Positions 52,166 to 58,884 of a stretch of DNA of 64,000 nt are shown here, one piece after another. Source of the DNA: Luteipulveratus mongoliensis (lineage in GTDB: Bacteria; Actinomycetota; Actinomycetes; Actinomycetales; Dermatophilaceae). Each line of letters opens with the position of its first letter. The first letter of the stretch is position 1. A program made the translations under genes and the position numbers. The stretch is from the NCBI RefSeq assembly GCF_001190945.1, contig NZ_CP011112.1, positions 186,001 to 250,000 on the forward strand, written 5' to 3'. The notes beneath the pieces are model-generated. The model saw only the letters and a list, made by a program, of their open reading frames with translations. It was not told the DNA's origin and ran no database searches.

Positions 52166-52807
52166 ATGACCCGCGCACCACTCGACCTGTCGCTCTATCT
52201 CGTGACCGACACGGACCAGTGCGGCGAGCGCGGTCTCGTCTGTACCGTCCGGGACGCGATCGCCGGCGGTGTGACGACGGTCCAGCTGCGCGATCCTGAC
52301 GCCTCCGATGACGAGCTCGTCGCGCTCGGCCTCCTGGTGCGGCAGGTGCTGGACGGCACCGGCGTACCTCTGATCGTCAACGACCGCGTGCACCTGGTGG
52401 ACGCCATCGGCGCGGACGGTGTGCACGTCGGTCAGGACGACATCCCGGTCGAGGAGGCGCGCTCGCTGCTCGGCCCCTCGGCATACGTCGGGCTGTCCGT
52501 GCACACGCTCGCGCAGCTCGATCTGGCACGCCAGCACACCGATGCGATCGACTACATCGGTGTCGGTCCGGTTTGGGCGACCACGAGCAAGGCGAATCAC
52601 GCGGCCACGATCGGCATCGACGGGCTGCGTGACATCGTCCGCGCCAGCCCCTGGCCGTGCGTCGCGATCGGTGGCATCACTGCGGATCGGGCCAGCCGCC
52701 TGCGGCACACCGGTGCTTCGGGTGTGGCCGTCATCAGCGCGATCTGCGCTCAGGCCGACGCCGGTGCTGCGGCGCAAGGCCTGGTGCACGCGTGGCAGCA
52801 GCCATGA
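52166..52807 (+). CDS. thiE: Thiamine-phosphate synthase
   Basis: 213 residues from ATG 52166. Joins HMP-PP and thiazole phosphate. LYLVTDTDQCGERG, GGVTTVQLRDPDASDDEL (about 31-48), LIVNDRVHLVDAIGADGVHV (about 70-89), GQDDIPVEEARSLLG, GLSVHTLAQ and IGVGPVWATTSKANHA (about 132-147; the GPxxxTxTK-type loop). No TPP riboswitch is visible in the 80 bases upstream. Stop overlaps thiD (ATGA). Confidence 0.93.
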   Translation: MTRAPLDLSLYLVTDTDQCGERGLVCTVRDAIAGGVTTVQLRDPDASDDELVALGLLVRQVLDGTGVPLIVNDRVHLVDAIGADGVHVGQDDIPVEEARSLLGPSAYVGLSVHTLAQLDLARQHTDAIDYIGVGPVWATTSKANHAATIGIDGLRDIVRASPWPCVAIGGITADRASRLRHTGASGVAVISAICAQADAGAAAQGLVHAWQQP

Positions 52808-53667
52808 CCGTCCCGATCGTGCTGTCCATCGCGGGCAGCGATCCGTCCGGTGGTGCGGGCATCCAGGCGGACCTCAAGACGTTCAGTGCACTCGGCGCCT
52901 ATGGCTGCGCGGCGATGACTGCGCTGACTGCGCAGAACACGCAGGGCGTCACCGGAATCCACGTCGTACCAACGGATTTCGTACGTCGTCAGGTCGAAAC
53001 CCTGATCGCGGACGTGCGCTTGGACACCGTCAAGATCGGCATGCTCGCCTCGGCCGCCAACGCGGACGCGGTCGGCTCGTTGATCGCCTCGCTCGCCTGT
53101 CCGGTGGTGCTCGACCCGGTCATGGTGTCCACGAGCGGGTCCCGTCTGCTGGATGAGGACGCCATGGCGGCCGTACGCCGGCTGGTCCCGCTGGTCGACG
53201 TCGTCACCCCCAACCTGCACGAGGCTGCAGCGCTCCTCGGCGGTGGTGTCGCGGAGGACCTGGACGCCATGAGCGTCCAGGCTCGCCGGCTCATCGATGA
53301 GGTCGGCGCGCAGCGCGTGCTGCTCAAGGGTGGCCATGCTGACGGCGCGAATGCCGTTGATGTGTGGGCGGATTCGTCGGACCTGGTCGAGCTGACCGCG
53401 CCGCGGATCGCCACCCCCAACACGCACGGGACCGGATGCACACTCTCGTCGGCCATCGCAGCCCTGCGACCGGCGTACGACGAATGGTTGCCCGCCGTGC
53501 GCGCGGCGAAGACGTGGCTGACGGGGGCGTTGCAGGCAGCTGACGACCTCGCGATCGGCCACGGCCCCGGACCGGTCCACCACTTCCACGCTCTCTGGCC
53601 GGCGGAGGCGAGGTCAGCGGAAGCGAGGTCAGCGCACGACGTGCGGCTTGCGGAGCAGCGGAGGTAG
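52804..53667 (+). CDS. thiD: Hydroxymethylpyrimidine (phosphate) kinase
   Basis: 287 residues from ATG 52804. IAGSDPSGGAGIQADLKTF (about 8-26), YGCAAMTALTAQNTQGV, VVLDPVMVSTSG (about 99-110), LVDVVTPNLHEAAALLG (about 132-148) and NTHGTGCTLSSAIAAL (about 207-222, GTGC anion hole). Makes HMP-PP for ThiE. The C-terminal AEARSAEARSAHDVRLAEQRR comes from a 15-base tandem duplication and runs 39 bases into the convergent soxR gene. Confidence 0.95.
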   Translation: MTVPIVLSIAGSDPSGGAGIQADLKTFSALGAYGCAAMTALTAQNTQGVTGIHVVPTDFVRRQVETLIADVRLDTVKIGMLASAANADAVGSLIASLACPVVLDPVMVSTSGSRLLDEDAMAAVRRLVPLVDVVTPNLHEAAALLGGGVAEDLDAMSVQARRLIDEVGAQRVLLKGGHADGANAVDVWADSSDLVELTAPRIATPNTHGTGCTLSSAIAALRPAYDEWLPAVRAAKTWLTGALQAADDLAIGHGPGPVHHFHALWPAEARSAEARSAHDVRLAEQRR

Positions 53668-54111
53668 GAATGCCGCGCCGGGGGCGCGCTCGTCCTCTGC
53701 AGCCCAGTCCTCCGGGTTGGTGAAGGCGCAGCTCTTCAGCGACAGGCAGCCGCAGCCGATGCAGCTCTCAAGACCGTCGCGCAGCCTTTGCAGCGCGCGG
53801 ATCTGGTCGTCCAGCCGGCCGCGCCAGTGGTGGGAGATGCGCTCCCAGTCGGCGCGCGTAGGCGTACGGCCATCGGGCAGCTTGTCGAGCTCGACGCGGA
53901 TCTCCTCCAACGACAGCCCGACGTTGCTGGCCGCCCGAATGAACGCGAGCCGGCGCAGCACACCCCGCTCGTAGCGACGCTGGCCACCGCTGCTGCGCGT
54001 GGCCGTGATCAGGCCCTGGCTCTCGTAGTAGCGCAGGGCCGACGGCGCGAAGCCGCTGCGATGAGCAACTACTCCCACGGGGAGGACATCGTGCTTGTCG
54101 ATCGAGATCAC
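53629..54111 (-). CDS. soxR: SoxR, redox-sensing MerR-family regulator
   Basis: 160 residues. MerR HTH (GVVAHRSGFAPSALRYYESQ, RSSGGQRRYERGVLRRLAFI), dimerisation helix, then the 2Fe-2S cluster motif CIGCGCLSLKSC (about 116-127), diagnostic for SoxR. It senses redox-active compounds. Divergent from the SDR/QueA-like pair, with direct-repeat/dyad sequences between. Confidence 0.95.
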   Translation of the reverse strand: MISIDKHDVLPVGVVAHRSGFAPSALRYYESQGLITATRSSGGQRRYERGVLRRLAFIRAASNVGLSLEEIRVELDKLPDGRTPTRADWERISHHWRGRLDDQIRALQRLRDGLESCIGCGCLSLKSCAFTNPEDWAAEDERAPGAAFLPPLLRKPHVVR

Positions 54112-54114
54112 CTC

Positions 54115-54155
54115 TTGACTTCAAGTTGACTTCAAGTTTCAGGATGCCTGATAGA
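54115..54155. promoter_or_regulatory. SoxR-type promoter/operator
   Basis: TTGACTTCAAG occurs twice head-to-tail (54115-54125, 54126-54136); within it CTTGACTTCAAG and AAGTTGACTT form overlapping dyads. TTGACT at 54126 with GATAGA at 54150 leaves an 18-base spacer, the elongated type used by MerR-family activators, for the rightward SDR gene. Confidence 0.5.
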
Positions 54156-54178
54156 CGCATCCATCGCAAGGAGACACC

Positions 54179-54916
54179 ATGTCTGTCGCACTCATCACCG
54201 GCGGTTCGGCCGGCCTCGGCCTCGCTCTGACCCGCGCGCTCGCCGACCAGGGCTGGACCGTCATCACCGACGGCCGCGACGCGGACCGCCTGCACGCCGC
54301 CACTGCCGACCTCCATGGAGTGGTCGCGATCCCGGGGAACATCACCGACGCCGGCCACAAGGACGAGCTGGTCGCCGCCGTCGAGCGCGCGGGAGGACTC
54401 GACCTGCTCGTCCAGAACGCCAGCACCTTGGGCCGCCTACCGATGCGGCCGCTGCGCGAGACCACCATCCCTGAGCTGCGCGACCTCTGGCAGACCAACA
54501 TCGGCGCGCCGCTGATCCTCACCGGCGCGCTGCTGCCGCACCTGACGGCCGCCCGCGGCGTGCTCATGTCGATCACGTCGGACGCGGCCGCCGAGCACTA
54601 CGAGACGTGGGGTCTCTACGGAGCCAGCAAGGCCGCACTCGAGCACGTGACGCTGACCTTCGCGGCCGAGAACCCCGACATCACCGCGTACGCCGTCGAC
54701 CCCGGCGACATGCGAACCCAGATGCACCAGGACGCCTTCCCGGGCGAGGACATCTCCGACCGGCCACTGCCGGACGCCGTCGTCCCGCACCTGCTCGAGC
54801 TGCTGGCCCAGCACCCCGAGTCCGGTCGCTACAAGGCCGCCGACTTCCCTCCCTCCGCTGGTCGAGTAGACGGAGCGCCAGCGGAGTCGTATCGAGACCA
54901 AGGAGCCCTCGCATGA
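54179..54916 (+). CDS. Short-chain dehydrogenase/reductase
   Basis: 245 residues. NAD(P)-binding ITGGSAGLGLALTRAL (about 6-21), DLLVQNASTLGRL (about 80-92), catalytic Ser in LMSITSDAAAE and YGASKAALEH (about 144-153; YxxxK). Probably SoxR-controlled. The last 22 residues (SAGRVDGAPAESYRDQGALA) are coded by an inserted dispersed repeat, so the natural C-terminus has been replaced. Stop overlaps the QueA-like start. Confidence 0.88.
   Translation: MSVALITGGSAGLGLALTRALADQGWTVITDGRDADRLHAATADLHGVVAIPGNITDAGHKDELVAAVERAGGLDLLVQNASTLGRLPMRPLRETTIPELRDLWQTNIGAPLILTGALLPHLTAARGVLMSITSDAAAEHYETWGLYGASKAALEHVTLTFAAENPDITAYAVDPGDMRTQMHQDAFPGEDISDRPLPDAVVPHLLELLAQHPESGRYKAADFPPSAGRVDGAPAESYRDQGALA
54855..54899. 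repeat. Dispersed repeat head within gene end
   Basis: CCGCTGGTCGAGTAGACGGAG..CGTATCGAGACC, read in frame by the SDR gene (a frame without the TAG). It is followed directly by AAGGAG, the ribosome-binding site of the QueA-like gene. Confidence 0.85.
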
Positions 54917-55971
54917 CTCTGCTCACCGACCATCCGACCACGCACTTCCGAGCGCCGGACGACACCACGGCGCCCGCGCCGGCGGAGGCGCGGGGAGTGG
55001 CGCGCGACGGCGTACGGCTCATGGTCGCTGGGGCGCACGGCATCGACCACGTACGCTTCCGCGACCTACCCGACCACCTCGCCCCCGGGGACCTGGTCGT
55101 CGTGAACAACTCGGCCACCATCGCCGGCGAGGTCGACGGCTGGCGTGCGGGGCACGGCCCCGTCGTCGTGCACGCCGCGACGCCACTCGACGACGGGACC
55201 TGGGTCATCGAGCTGCGCACCGCACCCGACGCCGCCTCGCCCGTGCTCGACGGCATCTCCGGCGAGCACGTCGAGGTCGGCCATCTCGTCCTGACGCTCA
55301 TCGCGCCCTACCCGTACGAGGGCTCGTCGCCGACGGGCTCCGGCAACCGGCTCTGGCGGGTCGCCGTCGACGGGGACCTGCACGACGTCCTCGCCCGGCA
55401 CGGACGCGCGATCGCGTACGGCTACCTCGACCATGCGTACCCGTTGTCCGCCTATCAGTCGGTCTTCAGCACCGTGCCCGGATCGGCTGAGATGCCTTCT
55501 GCCGGAAGGCCATTCACTGACTCGATCATCACGCGGTTGGTCGCCGGTGGCATCGGTGTCGCTCCGATCACGCTGCACACCGGCGTGTCCTCGCAGGACG
55601 CGGGGGAGGCACCGCAGACCGAACGCTTCGACGTGCCAGAGGTGACCGCTCGCCTCGTCAACGCCACGCGTGCGACCGGCGGCCGGGTCATCGCCGTCGG
55701 TACGACGGTCACGCGGGCCCTCGAGTCGGCCGTCGCCTCTGACGGTCGTGTGGTCGCGGCGCGTGGCTGGACCGACCGCGTCATCTCGCCGACCGACCCA
55801 GCGCGGGTGGTGGACGGGTTGATCACCGGGTGGCACAACCCGGAGGCCTCTCACCTGCTGCTCGTGGAGTCGATCGCGGGCGCGGAGCTGACGCAGGCGG
55901 CGTACGACGCGGCCGTGGACGAGGGCTATCTGTGGCACGAGTTCGGCGACTCGGCCCTCCTCCTCCCCTGA
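54913..55971 (+). CDS. QueA-family protein (SAM:tRNA ribosyltransferase-isomerase-like)
   Basis: 352 residues from ATG 54913. QueA family pattern: ARDGVRLMV, FRDLPDHLAPGDLVVVNNSA (about 51-70), HGRAIAYGYLDHAYPLSAYQ, AGRPFTDSIITRLVAGGIGV (about 201-220, GLHF-equivalent) and ITLHTGVSS (about 223). QueA transfers the ribosyl part of SAM to preQ1 in tRNA. No other queuosine gene is present and the sequence is divergent, so a different substrate is possible. Coupled to the SDR gene and probably under SoxR. Confidence 0.8.
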   Translation: MTLLTDHPTTHFRAPDDTTAPAPAEARGVARDGVRLMVAGAHGIDHVRFRDLPDHLAPGDLVVVNNSATIAGEVDGWRAGHGPVVVHAATPLDDGTWVIELRTAPDAASPVLDGISGEHVEVGHLVLTLIAPYPYEGSSPTGSGNRLWRVAVDGDLHDVLARHGRAIAYGYLDHAYPLSAYQSVFSTVPGSAEMPSAGRPFTDSIITRLVAGGIGVAPITLHTGVSSQDAGEAPQTERFDVPEVTARLVNATRATGGRVIAVGTTVTRALESAVASDGRVVAARGWTDRVISPTDPARVVDGLITGWHNPEASHLLLVESIAGAELTQAAYDAAVDEGYLWHEFGDSALLLP

Positions 55972-55979
55972 CCCTTCTC

Positions 55980-56043
55980 GGCCGACAGTGCAAGCCGCGT
56001 CGCTACCGAGTTCCGGGTAGCGACGCGGCTTGCACTGTCGGCC
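55980..56043. terminator. Long hairpin, palindrome family B, copy 2
   Basis: Arms 55980-56007 and 56016-56043 pair over 28 bp without mismatch around an 8-base loop. Same core as 18691-18776 (GGCCGACAGTGC..CCGCGTCGCT), but with two positions changed on both strands of the stem. Lies between the convergent QueA-like and MerR genes. Confidence 0.75.
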
Positions 56044-56046
56044 AAG

Positions 56047-56412
56047 TCAGGGGGCGGCGAACCCGGCGCAGTCGGGGCACTCCGACACCAGCGGGTGGCG
56101 GCACTCGAGGACGTGCTCGAGGAAGCGGTCCGCGCGCGACAGGGCGGCGAGGTCGGTGGCGATCGAGGCTCGCCTCTGCTCGATGAGGTCCACCCGATGG
56201 CTTTGGTCACTGGCGCCAAGGCGCTGAATCTCCTTCAGTGACAGGCCTGCTCGCTGACACACCTGCACGAGACGCGCCCGCGCCACGAGCTCGTCGTCGT
56301 ACACCCGATGCCCCGACGCCGCGCGCTTCGGCACCAGCACTCCGACGTCCTCCCAGTGACGGAGGACGTGCGCGGCGACGCCGAGCTGATCCGCCGCGTC
56401 ACCGATCCGCAC
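56047..56412 (-). CDS. MerR-family transcriptional regulator
   Basis: 121 residues. MerR HTH IGDAADQLGVAAHVLRHWED (about 3-22), KRAASGHRVYDDELVARARL wing, and helix with QRAGLSLKEIQRLGA. C-terminal CRHPLVSECPDCAGFAAP carries three Cys that could bind metal or a thiol-reactive signal. Divergent from the metallo-beta-lactamase-fold gene with a textbook MerR operator between. Confidence 0.9.
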   Translation of the reverse strand: MRIGDAADQLGVAAHVLRHWEDVGVLVPKRAASGHRVYDDELVARARLVQVCQRAGLSLKEIQRLGASDQSHRVDLIEQRRASIATDLAALSRADRFLEHVLECRHPLVSECPDCAGFAAP

Positions 56413-56423
56413 CGCGTGCTCCC

Positions 56424-56454
56424 TTTACTTCAGGTCCACCTGAAGTTCTAGCCT
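56424..56454 (+). promoter_or_regulatory. MerR-type promoter with 19-base spacer
   Basis: ACTTCAGGTCCACCTGAAGT (56427-56446) has 9-bp perfect arms. TTTACT (56424-56429) and TAGCCT (56449-56454) act as -35 and -10 with a 19-base spacer containing the dyad, as in MerR-activated promoters driving the rightward gene. Confidence 0.65.
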
Positions 56455-56491
56455 CCCACACAGCAGCATTCGTACGCCTCAGGGAGCAGCC

Positions 56492-57424
56492 ATGACGCAG
56501 ACCGTTCGTTCACCCGACCTGGCCACCTACTGCGCCGCGGCCGTCGGCACGGCCCGGGGCCTCGTACGACCTCGGTGGCCAGACCACGCGTACCTCGAGT
56601 CCCTGCACGACGCGGGTCTCCCCAACGCGAGCGCGACCGTCACAGTGCGGGCGCTGCGCCAGGCCTCGAAGACGGTGCCGACGCCGTTCGTCGCCGAGGG
56701 TGTACGCCGTCCGCGCGGTCTGCGCATCGCGATGACCGCGTTCGTGGTCGAGCATCCGACGGCGACATTCGTGGTGGATCCGAGCATCTGCGTTGATGTC
56801 ATGGACCGGGCGTTCAACGAGCTCCCCCTGATGCTGCGGCTCGGCGTCCGACCGCCCGCCGACCTTGTCGACATCGGTGCTGCCTTGGATGACGCAGGGC
56901 TGGTCCGCAGCGATCTGGCGTTCGCGCTCCCGACGCACCTCCACTGGGATCACGTGAGTGGTCTGCTCGACCTGCCAGGCCTGCCCGTACGCCTGCACAC
57001 ACCGGAGCGGGAGTGGGCCATGACCGGGCCTGTCGCGCCTGTCGGGGGCGTACGCCCGGCGCTGGCTGACCGTCCGATCGATGAGTACGTCCTCGACGGG
57101 CCACCCGTGCTCACCTTCCCTCGCAGCCACGATCTGATGGGTGACGGGTCGGTCGTCCTGGTCGACCTCGCCGGGCACACCCCGGGCAGCGTCGGCGTCC
57201 TCCTGCACACGGCGACGGAGTGGGTGCTGATCGCGGGTGATGCTGCGTGGCACCTGCTCCAGGTCGAGCAGATCCGGCAGAAGATGGCCTATCCAGGCGT
57301 CCTGGCCGATGAGGACCGCGACGAGACCTTCCGCTCGTTGCACCGGCTGCACGCGATCCGCGACCAGGTGCGGGTCGTCCCCACGCACGACCACGATGCT
57401 GCGCGGGCCCTTCGGCCGGCCTGA
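56492..57424 (+). CDS. Metallo-beta-lactamase-fold hydrolase
   Basis: 310 residues. Metal motif LPTHLHWDHVSGLLD (about 148-162; HxHxDH), VLVDLAGHTPGSVGVLL (about 221-237; third His region), LIAGDAAWHLLQVE (about 248; GD) and VVPTHDHDAARALRP at the end. The substrate is unknown. Likely activated by the divergent MerR regulator. Confidence 0.88.
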   Translation: MTQTVRSPDLATYCAAAVGTARGLVRPRWPDHAYLESLHDAGLPNASATVTVRALRQASKTVPTPFVAEGVRRPRGLRIAMTAFVVEHPTATFVVDPSICVDVMDRAFNELPLMLRLGVRPPADLVDIGAALDDAGLVRSDLAFALPTHLHWDHVSGLLDLPGLPVRLHTPEREWAMTGPVAPVGGVRPALADRPIDEYVLDGPPVLTFPRSHDLMGDGSVVLVDLAGHTPGSVGVLLHTATEWVLIAGDAAWHLLQVEQIRQKMAYPGVLADEDRDETFRSLHRLHAIRDQVRVVPTHDHDAARALRPA

Positions 57425-57438
57425 GTCTCGGACTCACT

Positions 57439-57451
57439 TGAACACTGTTCA
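57439..57451. promoter_or_regulatory. BioQ-type operator upstream of bioB
   Basis: TGAACACTGTTCA, a TGAAC-n3-GTTCA palindrome 23 bases before the bioB GTG. BioQ, the TetR-type repressor of biotin genes in corynebacteria and mycobacteria, binds sites of this form. No bioQ gene is in the window. Confidence 0.65.
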
Positions 57452-57474
57452 GGAGATGGGGCACACTCTCGGAC

Positions 57475-58488
57475 GTGACCGCGCCAACGACGACCGCGTC
57501 CATCCTCGACCGTGCCCGGGAGCAGGTGCTCGACCGTGGCGTGGCCCTCGACCAGGCACAGATCCTGGAGGTGCTGCAGACCTCTGACGACGACCTGGAG
57601 GCGCTGCTGGCGCTGGCCCACGACGTCCGGATGAAGTACAACGGCCCGGACGTCGAGGTCGAGGGCATCGTGTCGCTCAAGACCGGCGGCTGCCCCGAGG
57701 ACTGCCACTTCTGCTCGCAGTCGGGACAGTTCACCTCGCCCGTACGCTCGGTCTGGCTCAACATCCCCGAGCTCGTCCGCGCCGCGGAGCAGACGCGGCA
57801 GACGGGCGCCTCGGAGTTCTGCATCGTCGCTGCGGTCCGCGGGCCGGACGAGCGGCTGATGACCCAGATGCGCGAGGGCGTCGCCGCCATCCGAGCTGCC
57901 GTCGAGATCAACGTCGCCGCCTCGCTCGGCATGCTCACCCAGGAGCAGGTCAACGACCTGGTCGACATGGGCGTACACCGCTACAACCACAACCTCGAGG
58001 CCGGCAAGTCCTACTTCCCCAACGTCGTCACCACCCACTCGTGGGAGGAGCGCTGGGACACCTGCACCATGGTCAAGGACTCCGGCATGGAGCTGTGCTG
58101 CGGCGGGCTCGTCGGCATGGGCGAGACGCTGGAGCAGCGGGCCGAGCTGGCGTTCCAGCTGGGCGAGCTCGAGCCGCACGAGGTGCCGCTCAACTTCCTC
58201 AACCCCAGGCCTGGTACGCCCTTCGGTGACCTCCCGCCCATGGAGTCGTCCGACGCGCTGCGCACGATCGCGGCCTTCCGCCTGGCTCTCCCGCGCACGA
58301 TCCTGCGGTACGCCGGTGGGCGCGAGCTCACCCTCGGCGACCTCGGCACGCGGGACGGTCTGCTCGGAGGCATCAACGCAGTGATCGTCGGCAACTACCT
58401 GACGACCCTCGGCCGCGACCCGCGCGAGGACCTGTCGCTGCTGGATGACCTGAAGATGCCGATCAAGGCGCTGAACGAGACCTTGTGA
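57475..58488 (+). CDS. bioB: Biotin synthase
   Basis: 337 residues from GTG 57475. Radical-SAM enzyme that inserts sulfur into dethiobiotin. Cluster motif [14 protein letters not shown] (about 72-85; CxxxCxxC), [32 protein letters not shown] (about 163-182), [16 protein letters not shown], and [13 protein letters not shown]. Followed by bsaP, with the dispersed repeat at the junction. Confidence 0.97.
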   Translation: MTAPTTTASILDRAREQVLDRGVALDQAQILEVLQTSDDDLEALLALAHDVRMKYNGPDVEVEGIVSLKTGGCPEDCHFCSQSGQFTSPVRSVWLNIPELVRAAEQTRQTGASEFCIVAAVRGPDERLMTQMREGVAAIRAAVEINVAASLGMLTQEQVNDLVDMGVHRYNHNLEAGKSYFPNVVTTHSWEERWDTCTMVKDSGMELCCGGLVGMGETLEQRAELAFQLGELEPHEVPLNFLNPRPGTPFGDLPPMESSDALRTIAAFRLALPRTILRYAGGRELTLGDLGTRDGLLGGINAVIVGNYLTTLGRDPREDLSLLDDLKMPIKALNETL

Positions 58489-58766
58489 TGTCCGCCGGTC
58501 GAGTAGGCGACTTGGATCGAGTAGGGCCGGAGCCTGCGGAGGTCCGTATCGAGATCCCCCCTAGGGCGAGCCGTATCGAGACCAGCGGGGTGTACTGCGG
58601 ACACTGTGGGCAGGACGCGAATGCCGTTGACCACCAACGGTGTACGTCGCTGCTGGCTCTCGAGCCACCTCGCTTCTGCGTGGAGTGCGGTCGCCGGATG
58701 AAGGTCCAGGTCGTCCCTACCGGCTGGACGGCCGCCTGCTCCCGGCACGGAGTCTCCAGCAGCTGA
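58488..58766 (+). CDS. bsaP: Biotin synthase auxiliary protein, repeat-extended N-terminus
   Basis: 92 residues from ATG 58488. The core from about residue 35 matches the actinobacterial BsaP pattern: VYCGHCGQDANAVDHQRC, LEPPRFCVECGRRMKVQVVP, GWTAACSRHG, with Cys/His likely binding a metal or Fe-S cluster. BsaP is required by mycobacterial-type BioB. Residues 2-34 are coded by an in-frame dispersed repeat; GTG 58590 (VYCGHCG) would give a 58-residue core protein without it. Which start is used is not clear, since neither has a strong ribosome site. Confidence 0.8.
   Translation: MSAGRVGDLDRVGPEPAEVRIEIPPRASRIETSGVYCGHCGQDANAVDHQRCTSLLALEPPRFCVECGRRMKVQVVPTGWTAACSRHGVSSS
58494..58588. repeat. 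Dispersed repeat, rearranged head copies
   Basis: GCCGGTCGAGTAGGCGACTTGGATCGAGTAGG, then two partial segments ending CGTATCGAGATC (58545-58556) and CGTATCGAGACC (58572-58583). No tail half. It occupies the bioB-bsaP junction and is open in the bsaP frame. Confidence 0.8.
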
Positions 58767-58884
58767 CGCGCCGCCCCTGATGACAGGCCCGCCGAACGGG
58801 CATACGTTGGCTCTGACAGGCCAGCCATCGGGGTGCCGTCCGTCGACAGCTGACTGGCGTCGTACCCATGGGGTCGAGGGTGAC

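Noticed and set aside
54607-54912. N-terminal extension of the QueA-like protein
   Set aside because: It overlaps the SDR gene out of frame. ATG 54913 has AAGGAG upstream and overlaps the SDR stop as ATGA.
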